Source: Duganella sp. CF517 (GTDB lineage: Bacteria; Pseudomonadota; Gammaproteobacteria; Burkholderiales; Burkholderiaceae_D). Taken from it: DNA of 64,000 nt. The stretch covers positions 62,001 through 126,000 of the forward strand of contig NZ_FODC01000006.1 of assembly GCF_900110275.1 (NCBI RefSeq). The letters run 5' to 3'. The position numbers and the translations under genes were made by a program. Of the stretch, positions 36,610 to 46,341 are shown one piece after another; the first letter of the stretch is position 1, and each line of letters starts with the position of its first letter. A model generated the notes under the pieces. The model searched no databases, was not told the origin of the DNA, and was given only the letters and a program-made list of their open reading frames with translations.

Positions 36610-36965
36610 AGGTCGACGATCATCTCGAAACCGCCGTAGATCATGCGCTTGCCGTCGAAGGGCATGCGCTTGGGGTCCATGAACTCGGCCAGGCGCGGGT
36701 CTTTCATGACTTTTTCGTTGATCTCGTCGCGCTTGGCGCGCGATTCGTAGACGATCCACGAAAACGCCACCACTTCGTTTTCCTTCAAGTCCACGCTCAT
36801 CGGGAACGAGGTGACCTTGCCGGGCGGGACGTCGTCCCCGATGTTCTCGCGGAATTCGAGCGCGCCGTATTCCTTCCAGACCGCGCCGCAGGCCAGCGAC
36901 ATTTTTTTGTACGCTTCGATGTTTTCTTTCGGGACCGGAATTACAAATCCATCGACATATGCCAT
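36606..36965 (-). CDS. DUF1428 family protein
   Basis: 119 aa, YbaA/DUF1428 type with a dimeric ferredoxin-like barrel expected. Family opening MAYVDGFVIPVPKENIEAYKKMS, FRENIGDDVPPG, the Trp/Glu-rich AFSWIVYESRAKRDEINEKVM, and end GKRMIYGGFEMIVDL. Function unknown. Convergent with pabBC, overlapping by four bases. Confidence 0.9.
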   Translation of the reverse strand: MAYVDGFVIPVPKENIEAYKKMSLACGAVWKEYGALEFRENIGDDVPPGKVTSFPMSVDLKENEVVAFSWIVYESRAKRDEINEKVMKDPRLAEFMDPKRMPFDGKRMIYGGFEMIVDL

Positions 36966-37063
36966 GACTGTCTCCTGGTTATTGGGTGAACAATCAGATT
37001 AGTCAACTAAGCTTCGGATGACAAGCGACATCACTTAGCGCGAATCAAAACGATGCACGATTT

Positions 37064-38020
37064 TCAGCCGGCGTCGACGAAGCGTTTTCGGTAGGCGCCG
37101 GGCGTGGTCGCGGCCAGCCGGCGGAAATGATGCCGCAGGGATTCTTCGGAACCGAACCCGGCCCGCTCGGCGATCTGCGCCAGCGGCACGTCCGGCACTT
37201 CCAGCATCTCCTTGACGAGCGCCACCCGCTCGCGGATCAGCCACTCGAGCGCGCCCAACCCCGTTGCCTGTTGAAAATGCCGCTGCAAGGTGCGCGGACT
37301 CATCGCGGCGCGCTCGGCCATGCTGGCGACCGTGTGCGGCCGTTCCGGATGGCTGCGCAGCCAGTCCATCAGCTTGGACAGCCGGCCCTGCTCGCCCTGC
37401 GCCATCGGCCGTGGCAGGAACTGCGCCTGCCCGCCCTCCCGGTGCGGCGCCACCACCAGCCGCTGCGCCACCAGATTGCCGATGCGGGCGCCATGGTCGC
37501 GCCGCACCACGTGCAGCAGCATGTCCAGTCCGGCGGCCGAGCCGGCGGCGGTGATGACCTGGCCGGTGTCCACATACAGGTGGTCCGGCTGGACGTCGAT
37601 GTTCGGATAGCGCTTGGCCAGCTTGTCGGCGTAGCGCCAGTGGGTGGTGGCGCGCTGGCCGTCCAGCACGCCGGCGGCGGCCAGCACGAAGACGCCGGAA
37701 CAGATCGAGCACAGGCGCGCGCCGCGCCGGTGGGCGGCGCGGATCAGCTCCAGCAGCGCCGGCGGCGGCGCCTCGTCGGCGTCGCGCCAGCCGGGAATGA
37801 CGATGGTGTCGGCCAGCGCCAGCAACCCGGGCGTGTACGGCGCCTGCACGGTGATGCCGCCGGCCGCGCGGATCGGCCCCGGCTCGATGGCGCAGACGGC
37901 GAAGTCGTACCAGTCGACATCCAGCTCGGGACGCGCCAAGGCGAACAGTTCGACCGTGCAGCCGAACTCGAAGGTGCACAGCCGGTCGTAGGCCAGCGCG
38001 ACAACGAGATGTTTTTTCAT
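37064..38020 (-). CDS. ftrA: GlxA/FtrA-type AraC regulator with DJ-1/PfpI-like sensor domain
   Basis: 318 aa. N-terminal class-I glutamine amidotransferase-like (DJ-1/PfpI) domain with the nucleophile-elbow Cys in LCSICSGVFVLA. C-terminal AraC double helix-turn-helix (TVASMAERAAMSPRTLQRHFQQATG and PLAQIAERAGFGSEESLRHHFRR). The architecture matches FtrA/GlxA activators, and FtrA controls a rhodanese in some relatives. The gene next door (divergent, 100 bases away) encodes a rhodanese, making that pairing likely here. Effector unknown. Confidence 0.88.
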   Translation of the reverse strand: MKKHLVVALAYDRLCTFEFGCTVELFALARPELDVDWYDFAVCAIEPGPIRAAGGITVQAPYTPGLLALADTIVIPGWRDADEAPPPALLELIRAAHRRGARLCSICSGVFVLAAAGVLDGQRATTHWRYADKLAKRYPNIDVQPDHLYVDTGQVITAAGSAAGLDMLLHVVRRDHGARIGNLVAQRLVVAPHREGGQAQFLPRPMAQGEQGRLSKLMDWLRSHPERPHTVASMAERAAMSPRTLQRHFQQATGLGALEWLIRERVALVKEMLEVPDVPLAQIAERAGFGSEESLRHHFRRLAATTPGAYRKRFVDAG

Positions 38021-38120
38021 GGCGTGATCTTAACGCAGAATGGCGGATGCGCCAGCGACGACGGTGGCGGGGCACGCGCACAATGGGACCATCGCCCTCA
38101 ACCTCACCAAGGAGATCACC

Positions 38121-38546
38121 ATGTCCGCGAAATCCCCCGTCAGCGCCATCCCGGCCGCACCCAGCGCCGCCGCCCTGGCCCACTTCGAAGCCGGCTTCAG
38201 CTACGAAACCGACTGCTGGGACGTGCACGATGCGCTCGCCGGCGGCAAGCCCGATTTCGTGTTGCTGGATGTGCGCGGCACGGAGAAGTACGCCGCCGGC
38301 CATGTGCCGGGCGCGCTGGATCTGGCGCAGCGCAAGATCATCGGCTCGAGGATCGCCGCATTCCCGGACGATACGCTGTTCGTCGTCTACTGCGCCGGCC
38401 CGCATTGCAATGGCGCGGCGCGCGCCGCCGTGCGGCTGGCGCAACTGGGACGGCCCGTCAAACTGATGGCGGGCGGCATCACCGGCTGGCTCGACGAAGG
38501 CTTCGCCCTCGCCCCCGCGCCCGCCGACGAGCCGCACCAGGATTGA
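38121..38546 (+). CDS. Rhodanese-like sulfurtransferase domain protein
   Basis: 141 aa, start preceded by AAGGAG. Single rhodanese domain with LLDVRGTEKYAAGHVPGALDL (CH2A type), active-site Cys91 in VVYCAGPHCNGAAR, and MAGGITGWLDEG. Transfers or carries sulfane sulfur. It is divergent from ftrA and likely its target, and is convergent with the glutathione peroxidase with no gap between the stops. Confidence 0.9.
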   Translation: MSAKSPVSAIPAAPSAAALAHFEAGFSYETDCWDVHDALAGGKPDFVLLDVRGTEKYAAGHVPGALDLAQRKIIGSRIAAFPDDTLFVVYCAGPHCNGAARAAVRLAQLGRPVKLMAGGITGWLDEGFALAPAPADEPHQD

Positions 38547-39155
38547 CTACATCGCCAGCGCTTTTTCGACCGCGCCGACGAGCTGCTTGTCGTCCGGTTT
38601 GACTTTGCTGCCGAAGTTATCCACAACCTTGCCGTTGCGGTCGATCAGGTATTTGTGGAAGTTCCAGGCCGGCGCCTTGCCGGTCGCCTTGATCAGGTTG
38701 GCGAACAGCGGATTCGGCTCCTTGCCCGACACCACCGACTTGGAGAACATCGGGAACTTCACGCCATAGGTGTTGTAGCAGAAATCGGCGATTTCCTTGC
38801 TGCTGCCCGGCTCCTGCTGGCCGAAGTCGTTGGACGGGAAGCCCAGCACCACCAGCCCCTTGCTGCCGTACTTGGCGTACATGGCCTCCAGCCCCTCGTA
38901 CTGGTTGGTGAAGCCGCAGTACGACGCGGTGTTGACCACCAGGATCACCTTGCCGGAATATTGGCACAGGTCTTGCGGCGCCTCGTCCTGCAGGCGCTTG
39001 AACGTCTGCTTGAGGATGGCCGGACAATTGGCCGGCGCGGCCGTCGCCGCGGGCGCCGTCGCGGCCGCGACGGCGGGGGCTTGCGCGAACGCCGGGGCGC
39101 CCGCCAACAAGGTCAGCGAGGAAACTACGCACAACTGGGCAATTGTCTTGGACAT
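38547..39155 (-). CDS. Exported glutathione peroxidase-family thiol peroxidase
   Basis: 202 aa. Signal peptide MSKTIAQLCVVSSLTLLAGAPAFA and an Ala/Pro-rich linker precede the GPx domain. Peroxidatic Cys80 in NTASYCGFTNQYEGLE, then VVLGFPSNDFGQQEPG with the tetrad Gln, and NFHKYLIDRNGKVV. The Cys (not selenocysteine) form usually accepts thioredoxin. Periplasmic location is inferred from the signal. An additional Cys pair (44 and 64) could act in resolution. Confidence 0.9.
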   Translation of the reverse strand: MSKTIAQLCVVSSLTLLAGAPAFAQAPAVAAATAPAATAAPANCPAILKQTFKRLQDEAPQDLCQYSGKVILVVNTASYCGFTNQYEGLEAMYAKYGSKGLVVLGFPSNDFGQQEPGSSKEIADFCYNTYGVKFPMFSKSVVSGKEPNPLFANLIKATGKAPAWNFHKYLIDRNGKVVDNFGSKVKPDDKQLVGAVEKALAM

Positions 39156-39267
39156 GGTCGAGGTCGCTTAGAGTAAAAAAATCATTCTATGCCAATCCGC
39201 CGGACCTTGCCTGATGAGCATGCGAAATCGCAAACATCGGCGGCCATGACCGCGCCGCCGCCGCCGG

Positions 39268-40722
39268 TTAAATGCCGCCCAGGCAAATGTACTTAACCAC
39301 CAGATACTCATCGATGCCGTGTTGCGAACCCTCGCGGCCCAGGCCCGACTGCTTGACGCCGCCGAACGGCGCCACTTCGGTCGAAATCAGGCCGGTATTG
39401 ACGCCGACGATGCCGCATTCCAGTCCCTCGGCCACGCGCCAGATGCGGCCGATGTCGCGCGAGTAGAAATAGCTGGCCAGGCCGAACTCGGTGTCGTTGG
39501 CCAGCGCGACGACTTCCTCGTCGGTCTTGAAGCGGAACAGCGGTGCCAGCGGGCCGAAGGTCTCCTCTTTCGCCACCATCATGTCGTTGCCGATATCGGC
39601 GATGACGGTCGGCTGGAAGAAGTTGTGGCCCAGCGCATGGCGCTTGCCGCCGGTCAGCAGGCGGCCACCCTTGGACAGCGCGTCGGCCACATGCTGCTCG
39701 ACCTTCTGCACCGCCTTCTCGTCGATCAGCGGGCCTTGTGTGACGCCCTCCTCGACGCCGTTGCCGACCTTGAGTTTTTCGACGGCGGCCACCAGTTTTT
39801 CGGCGAATTGTTCGTACACTCCGTCCTGCACGTACAGGCGGTTGGCGCACACGCAGGTCTGGCCGGCGTTGCGGTACTTGGAGGCGATCGCGCCTTCGAC
39901 GGCGGCATCGAGGTCGGCGTCGTCGAACACGATGAACGGCGCGTTGCCGCCCAATTCCAGCGACAGTTTTTTGATCGTCTGCGCGCTTTGCTCCATCAGC
40001 AGGCGGCCGATCGCGGTCGAACCGGTAAAGGTCAGCTTGCGCACGATCGGGTTGGACGTCATTTCGCCGCCGATGTCCTTGGAGGCGCCGGTCAGCACAC
40101 TGAACACGCCCGGCGGCACGCCCGCGCGCTCGGCCAGTTCGGCCAGCGCCAGCGCGCAAAACGGCGTGGCTTCGGCCGGCTTGAGCACCATCGGGCAACC
40201 CGCCGCCAGCGCGGGGCCGGCCTTGCGGGTGATCATCGCGATCGGGAAGTTCCAAGGGGTGATGGCCGCGCACACGCCGATCGGCTCCTTGGTCACCAGC
40301 AGGCGGCGGTCCGGCCACGGCGACGCCAAGGTCTCGCCGGCGACGCGCTTGGCTTCCTCGCCGAACCACTCGATGAACGAGGCGCCATAGGCCACCTCGC
40401 CGCGCGATTCGGTCAGCGGCTTGCCCTGCTCCGCCGTCATCAGCAGCGCCAGGTCGTCGGTGTTTTCCAGGATCAGGTCATTCCACTTGCGCAGAATGGC
40501 GGCGCGCTCCTTGGCGGTTTTTTTGCGCCAGGCCGGCCAGGCGGCGTTGGCGGCGTCGATCGCGCGCCCGGTTTCGGCCGCGCCCATGCGCGGCACGGTG
40601 CCGATTTGCTCGCCGGTGGCGGGATTGGTCACGGGATGGGTTTCGCCGTTGTCGGCGTCGGCCCAGGCGCCGTTGATATAGGCTTGCTGGCGCAGCAGTG
40701 TGGGGTCTTTCAGTTGCAGCAT
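39268..40722 (-). CDS. gabD: Succinate-semialdehyde dehydrogenase
   Basis: 484 aa aldehyde dehydrogenase of the GabD type, oxidising succinate semialdehyde to succinate (end of the GABA shunt). Seen: PWNFPIAMITRKAGPALAAGC, nucleotide loop FTGSTAIGRLLM, catalytic Glu in ELGGNAPFIVF, nucleophile Cys in NAGQTCVCANR, and C-terminal KQSGLGREGSQHGIDEYL. The paired Cys (TCVC) is typical of GabD. GABA can come from putrescine, so its position downstream of a polyamine locus on the same strand is suggestive, not proof. Confidence 0.93.
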   Translation of the reverse strand: MLQLKDPTLLRQQAYINGAWADADNGETHPVTNPATGEQIGTVPRMGAAETGRAIDAANAAWPAWRKKTAKERAAILRKWNDLILENTDDLALLMTAEQGKPLTESRGEVAYGASFIEWFGEEAKRVAGETLASPWPDRRLLVTKEPIGVCAAITPWNFPIAMITRKAGPALAAGCPMVLKPAEATPFCALALAELAERAGVPPGVFSVLTGASKDIGGEMTSNPIVRKLTFTGSTAIGRLLMEQSAQTIKKLSLELGGNAPFIVFDDADLDAAVEGAIASKYRNAGQTCVCANRLYVQDGVYEQFAEKLVAAVEKLKVGNGVEEGVTQGPLIDEKAVQKVEQHVADALSKGGRLLTGGKRHALGHNFFQPTVIADIGNDMMVAKEETFGPLAPLFRFKTDEEVVALANDTEFGLASYFYSRDIGRIWRVAEGLECGIVGVNTGLISTEVAPFGGVKQSGLGREGSQHGIDEYLVVKYICLGGI

Positions 40723-40776
40723 CGTTCGTCCTCCTCATGCAAAGAATGACTATGCCACAGAGCGCGCCGGCGTGAT

Positions 40777-41619
<843 letters not shown>

Positions 41620-41655
41620 GGTGGTCGATTCGGTTTATATGATTTAGCTAGAATA

Positions 41656-43284
41656 TCATTTCGCCGCCAGACCGGCTGCCCGGTAGCCCCACCACGCTGC
41701 CTCCTCGAACACCGAGAAGCCCGACAGGTCGGCGTGCGCGAATAAAATCGGGCCGTCCACCTCGCGCAGGGCCTTCATGCCGGCGTTGGCGCGGAAGTTG
41801 GGCCATGGCGCCGCCATCGCGTGGCCGCGCAAGGTGATGTCGACCCGCTCGACGCAGGCGGCGAACTGCGCGCCGTAGGCGGTCGCGAGGTCGGCGCCGG
41901 CCAGCGCCAGCAACTCCTCCGGCTTGGCGGCCGCCATCCAGTGCCGGGCGCTGCTCGGCTTGCGGTCGGACAGCGCGATGTAGGCGCTGAAGACGGTTTT
42001 TTCCGGCGGCCGCACGCGGATATCCTGGTGCGTGGAGACGACATAGCCCAATCCCGGCTCGCTGTAGACGACGTTGTCCCATGACAGCGGCGGCGAATGC
42101 GCCCCCTCCTGCAGCTCCTGCGGAAAACGCTTGAGCAGGAAGTTGGCGACCATCCACGGCGCGTATTCCGGGATATGCGTGGCCGGATCGAAACCGTAGG
42201 CGGCGATGTTGTCCACAACCCGCGCGGCGACATAGATCGGCATCGCGCAGATGGCTTTGCGCGCGCGCACCAGATAGGTCGTCGGTTTGCCGTTTTCCAG
42301 CTTGAAGCACAGCGCCTCGACGCCGTCCGCCGTTTTTTTCAGCGACACCACGGTGCCGGCCATCCGCTTGATGCCGGAGGCGCGCTCCATGCCGGTCGCC
42401 AGCGGTTGCAGGCCGCCCGGCCACGTCAGCCAGGTGCCGTTGCCGGCATTGGCGGCCTGTCCCCAGCGGCTGCAGTAGTAATGCAGGCCGGCCCAGGCCG
42501 AGACCTTGTCGTAGCGGGTGCCGTAATCGTCGCGGCAGCAGTAGTTCAGATACCAATGCAGTGTCGGCGAACGGTAGCCGCTTTGCTCCAGCCACTGCTT
42601 GAGGGTGATGCGGTCCAGCGCCTGCCAATGCGGGTCTTCCGACGACATCACCGTCGGGAACACGAACACGCGCCGGCCGTCGGCGCCGCGGGTTTGCCGC
42701 AGGCGCTCCACTTCGGCGAAAAAGCGTGTGTGCTCGTCGATCTCCCATTGCGGCACGCCCTCGGTCGGCATGAAGCCTTCCTGCCACTGGCCGTTGTACA
42801 GCAGCCGTTCCTCCGGCGCGTGCAGGATGAAGCGCTCGTCGTAATAGGGCTTCTCGCCCATCGGGTCCTTTTGGATGATGCCCAGGTCGGCCAGGATCTC
42901 GCGCACGTGCACCGACTCCGGCGACGGCAGCGGCAGATAGTGGGCGCCGGTCGGATATTCGTACTCGCCGAAGGCGCCGCCGGCGGCGTTGCCGTGCGGT
43001 TGCGGGCCGTCGACCATCAGCATGTCGGTCTTGCCGAGCTTGTTGAGCTTCCACGCGGCGGTCAGGCCGGCGATGCCGGAACCGAGGATGGCGATTTCGG
43101 TTTGCAGCACCCGCGATGGCGGCGGCAGCGGCTTGCCACGCAGGTCGCGCAGGAAGTGGCCCTCGTCGCGGCCCGGATAATGCAGCGTCGGCGTGATCTC
43201 CTGCCAGCGCTGGAAAGCGGCCACGGTACCCGCCGCCGCCAGGCCGGTGGCGCCGGCCCATACAAGGAACGATCGGCGCAGCAT
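41656..43284 (-). CDS. Tat-exported FAD-dependent amine oxidase-like enzyme
   Basis: 542 aa. The N-terminus MLRRSFLVWAGATGLAAAG carries a twin-Arg RRSFL export motif. FAD-binding fold with AILGSGIAGLTAAW (residues 65-78) and a C-terminal FAD/flavin-binding segment ending FEEAAWWGYRAAGLAA. Overall most like polyamine/amine oxidases and phytoene desaturase-type oxidoreductases. Folding with FAD before export explains the Tat route. Its ATG overlaps the stop of the membrane aminopropyltransferase, so the two are made together. A polyamine or a polyamine conjugate as substrate is inferred from context. Confidence 0.8.
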   Translation of the reverse strand: MLRRSFLVWAGATGLAAAGTVAAFQRWQEITPTLHYPGRDEGHFLRDLRGKPLPPPSRVLQTEIAILGSGIAGLTAAWKLNKLGKTDMLMVDGPQPHGNAAGGAFGEYEYPTGAHYLPLPSPESVHVREILADLGIIQKDPMGEKPYYDERFILHAPEERLLYNGQWQEGFMPTEGVPQWEIDEHTRFFAEVERLRQTRGADGRRVFVFPTVMSSEDPHWQALDRITLKQWLEQSGYRSPTLHWYLNYCCRDDYGTRYDKVSAWAGLHYYCSRWGQAANAGNGTWLTWPGGLQPLATGMERASGIKRMAGTVVSLKKTADGVEALCFKLENGKPTTYLVRARKAICAMPIYVAARVVDNIAAYGFDPATHIPEYAPWMVANFLLKRFPQELQEGAHSPPLSWDNVVYSEPGLGYVVSTHQDIRVRPPEKTVFSAYIALSDRKPSSARHWMAAAKPEELLALAGADLATAYGAQFAACVERVDITLRGHAMAAPWPNFRANAGMKALREVDGPILFAHADLSGFSVFEEAAWWGYRAAGLAAK

Positions 43285-44795
43285 CAGCGTATCACCCGCC
43301 GCCAGTCCTGCTCGAACTCGTGCACCAGCGATTGCGTATTGAGCCGGTTGGGTTCCATCGGCAACCGCTTCATATCGGGCGGGAAGATGAACATTTCGCG
43401 CGTGGTGTCGGCGTTCAGGTAGCGCATCGGCAGACGATACTCGGCGGGCGGCGTGTACAGGGCCTGGGGCGAGGCGAGTATGAAGCCCCATTCGCCGAAC
43501 GACGGTACATAGGCATGATACGGATAAGTCTTCATGCCGACTTCGCGCAGCGTGGCTTCGATGGTCCAGTAGGCGTGCGGGGCGAAGAACGGCGACGTCG
43601 ATTGCACCGTCATCAAGCCGTTGGCGGCGAGGTGCTTGCGCACCATGCCGTAGAACGGCACCGAGTACAGCTTGCCGAGCGCGAAGCTGGACGGATCGGG
43701 GAAATCGACGATGATGGCGTCGAACATGTCATCGTTTTCGCGCAACCAGAGGGCGGCGTCGGCGTTGATCACGCGTACCCGCTTGTCGCCGAACGAGCCG
43801 CCATTGAGCTTGACCAGCTCCGGACGGTTGGCGAAGGCGCCGGTCATCGCCGGGTCCAGGTCGACCAGCGTCACGTGCTCGATATTCTTGTAGCGCAGGA
43901 TCTCGCGCAGCGCCAGGCCGTCGCCGCCGCCCAGCACCAGCACCCGCCTGGCCCACGGCAAGGGCTGCAGCACCGGATGCACCAGCGCCTCGTGGTAGCG
44001 GTACTCGTCGCGCGACGAGAACTGCAGGTTGCCGTTGATGTACAGGCGCAGATCGTCCTTCCAGCGGGTGACCACCAGCCGCTGGTAGGGCGTGGTGGTG
44101 GCGAAGACGATTTCGTCGCCGAACAGGCCATGCTCGCCCCAGTAAGTAAGCTTGTCGGCCGACGCGAAGCCGGCCACCAGCACGAACATCACGGCCGAGG
44201 CGCGCAGCATGCGGCCGCCGACGTTTTTAAGCTCGGCGCGGAACACGCGAATCGTCCACAGGGCGACGCCGACGTTGAGCATGCCGAACAGGAAGCCGGT
44301 GCGCACCAAGCCCAGGGTCGGCGCCAGCACCAGCGGGAACAGCAGCGACACCGCCAGCGCGCCCAGATAATCGAAGGTCAGCACCTTGCTGACGATTTCG
44401 CTGAAGCCGGTCTGGCGGGCGTTGAGCGCGCGCATCACCAGCGGCACCTCCATGCCGACGAAGGCGCCGATCAGGAACACCATCACGTACAGCATCGTGC
44501 GGAACGGCGCCGCCATCCACGAAAACGTCAGGAACAGGATCGCCGCCGACAGCCCGCCGACCAGGCCGACCGCCAGTTCGATGTCGACAAAGCGCGCCAG
44601 CACATCCTCGTCGAGCACATACTTGGAAAAGTGGGCGCCGACGCCCATCGCGAACAGGTAGCAGCCGATCACGGTGGAGAACTGCAGGATGGAGTCGCCC
44701 AGCAGATAGCTGGACAGCGCGCCAGCGATCAATTCGTACGCCAGGCCACATGAAGCGACCACAAACACGGACAATATGAGAATCTTTTTGTTCAT
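43284..44795 (-). CDS. Membrane-anchored spermidine synthase-like aminopropyltransferase
   Basis: 503 aa. Residues 1-215 hold about seven membrane helices, starting CGLAYELIAGALSSYLLG. Residues about 225-500 are a spermidine-synthase fold: TPYQRLVV, QFSSRDEYRYHEALVHP (substrate gate), VLGGGDGLALREIL (decarboxylated-SAM site, 287-300), VDLDPAMTG and the catalytic-Asp region VDFPDPSSF. It should transfer aminopropyl groups at the membrane face. The start ATG at 44795 is preceded by AAAGAG; a GTG 15 bases upstream is possible. Coupled to the FAD oxidase and divergent from the operon that contains SAM decarboxylase. Confidence 0.85.
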   Translation of the reverse strand: MNKKILILSVFVVASCGLAYELIAGALSSYLLGDSILQFSTVIGCYLFAMGVGAHFSKYVLDEDVLARFVDIELAVGLVGGLSAAILFLTFSWMAAPFRTMLYVMVFLIGAFVGMEVPLVMRALNARQTGFSEIVSKVLTFDYLGALAVSLLFPLVLAPTLGLVRTGFLFGMLNVGVALWTIRVFRAELKNVGGRMLRASAVMFVLVAGFASADKLTYWGEHGLFGDEIVFATTTPYQRLVVTRWKDDLRLYINGNLQFSSRDEYRYHEALVHPVLQPLPWARRVLVLGGGDGLALREILRYKNIEHVTLVDLDPAMTGAFANRPELVKLNGGSFGDKRVRVINADAALWLRENDDMFDAIIVDFPDPSSFALGKLYSVPFYGMVRKHLAANGLMTVQSTSPFFAPHAYWTIEATLREVGMKTYPYHAYVPSFGEWGFILASPQALYTPPAEYRLPMRYLNADTTREMFIFPPDMKRLPMEPNRLNTQSLVHEFEQDWRRVIR

Positions 44796-44824
44796 TTGGC
44801 TCTTTTGCACTAATATGCTTCAGC

Positions 44825-44838
44825 GTTAGTAACTTAAC
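44825..44838. promoter_or_regulatory. Imperfect palindrome in the divergent polyamine-locus promoter region
   Basis: GTTAGTAACTTAAC, near-symmetric, in the middle of the 80-bp gap that must hold both divergent promoters. A shared regulator binding here could coordinate the two arms. No clear -35/-10 pair could be fixed for either direction. Confidence 0.3.
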
Positions 44839-44875
44839 CACAAGGTTCAACACTTTACCCCACTGAGAGCGCGCC

Positions 44876-45262
44876 GTGCCCGCCATCCTAAACTATCTGA
44901 TTCACCTTTTACTGGCCGCCGTGCTGCTGGCCGTCTTTTTCGTCGTCTACACGCGCACGACGCCGGCCAACGAAGTGCTGCTGATCCGCCAGGGCAACCA
45001 GGCGGCGGCGCTATCGCTGGGCGGCGCGCTGATCGGTTTTTCAATCACCGTCGGTTCGGCGCTGATGCATACTGCGAATTACCAGGAGTTTTTCGCCTGG
45101 GCCTTCGGCGCGATGCTGGTGCAGGTGCTGGCCTATGCCATCACCACGCGGGTGCTGAACATGTCGAAGGACCAGATCGAGGCGAACAACACCGCCTTCG
45201 GCGGCCTGCTGGGCGCGATCTCCATTTCCATCGGCGTCATCAACGGCGCCTGCATTTCCTAA
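44876..45262 (+). CDS. DUF350 (YjfL-type) inner-membrane protein
   Basis: 128 aa, GTG start. Four hydrophobic helices; DUF350 motifs are NEVLLIRQGNQAAALSLGGALIGFSITVGSAL and NNTAFGGLLGAISISIGVINGACIS. DUF350 proteins accompany PspA-like, SPFH and polyamine-related genes in many bacteria, and their activity is unknown. First gene of the rightward arm. 26 bases separate it from the SPFH gene. Confidence 0.88.
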   Translation: MPAILNYLIHLLLAAVLLAVFFVVYTRTTPANEVLLIRQGNQAAALSLGGALIGFSITVGSALMHTANYQEFFAWAFGAMLVQVLAYAITTRVLNMSKDQIEANNTAFGGLLGAISISIGVINGACIS

Positions 45263-45288
45263 TTAGCCAAACCAAAGCGAGGACCATC

Positions 45289-46332
45289 ATGGGCATCGGC
45301 AGCTTTATCAAGAAGCAGTTTATCGACGTACTGCAGTGGAACGAGGAAGTCGACGGCGTACTGGCCTGGCGCTATCCGATGCAGGATTTCGAGATCCAGA
45401 ACGGCGGCGTGCTGGTGGTGCGCGAGTCGCAGATGGCGGTGTTCGTCAACGAGGGCCAGGTGGCCGACGTCTTCGGCCCCGGCACCCACAAGCTGACCAC
45501 GCAAACCTTGCCGCTGCTGACCAATCTGAAAAACTGGGACAAGCTGTTCGACTCGCCGTTCAAGTCGGATGTCTATTTTTTCAGCACGCGCGTGCAGACC
45601 GGCCGCAAATGGGGCACGCCGCAGCCGATCACTATCCGCGACAAGGACTTCGACATGGTGCGCGTGCGCGCCTTCGGCATGTTCTCCTACCGCGTGGCCG
45701 ATCCGCGCCTGTTCTTCAAGGAGATCAGCGGCACGCGCGAGGTCTACACCCGCGATGAGGTGGAGGAGCAGCTGCGCGGTATCCTGATGGCTACCATGGC
45801 CAGCTCGCTGGGCGGCGCGCAGGTGCCGTTCCTCGACATGGCGGCCAACCAGGCGCTGATGGCGCAGCAGGTCAAGGGCGACCTGTCCACCGCGTTCGGC
45901 CGCTACGGCATCGGCCTCGATGAATTCAACGTCGCCAGCGTCAGCCTGCCGGAGGAACTGCAGGCCGCGCTGGACGAGCGCATCTCCGCCGGCATGAAGG
46001 GCGGCATGGGCGCCGACAAAATGGCCGGCTTCACCCGCTACCAGGTGGCCAGCGCGATCCCGATGGCGGCGTCGAACGAAGGCGGCCTGGCGGGCATCGG
46101 CGCCGGCCTGGGCGCCGGCATGACGGTCGGCCAAATGGTGGGCCAGGCGATGGGCGCGGGCCTGGCGCCCGCCGCCGCGCCGCAAGCGGCACCGGCGGCA
46201 CCAGCGGCTGCGGCCGGGGACTCGATCGAAAACCGCTTGGAAAAACTTAAGGGACTGCTCGACAAAGGCCTGATCTCGGCCGCCGACTACGACAGCACCA
46301 AGGCCGAACTGCTCAAAAAACTGATCGGCTGA
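45289..46332 (+). CDS. SPFH/YdjI-like protein with C-terminal SHOCT domain
   Basis: 347 aa. An SPFH (stomatin/flotillin-like) fold: GGVLVVRESQMAVFVNEGQVADVFGPGTHKLTT at the start, FGMFSYRVADPRLFFKEI, and RYGIGLDEFNVASVSLPEELQAALDERI with an assembly helix. A Gly/Ala/Pro-rich linker (about 265-310) leads to a SHOCT helix pair (ENRLEKLKGLLDKGLISAADYDSTKAELLKK). No membrane hairpin is seen, so it is probably a peripheral oligomer on the membrane. The family is annotated in places as virion core protein-like. Partner of DUF350 and DUF4178. Confidence 0.87.
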   Translation: MGIGSFIKKQFIDVLQWNEEVDGVLAWRYPMQDFEIQNGGVLVVRESQMAVFVNEGQVADVFGPGTHKLTTQTLPLLTNLKNWDKLFDSPFKSDVYFFSTRVQTGRKWGTPQPITIRDKDFDMVRVRAFGMFSYRVADPRLFFKEISGTREVYTRDEVEEQLRGILMATMASSLGGAQVPFLDMAANQALMAQQVKGDLSTAFGRYGIGLDEFNVASVSLPEELQAALDERISAGMKGGMGADKMAGFTRYQVASAIPMAASNEGGLAGIGAGLGAGMTVGQMVGQAMGAGLAPAAAPQAAPAAPAAAAGDSIENRLEKLKGLLDKGLISAADYDSTKAELLKKLIG

Positions 46333-46341
46333 TAAGGACAC

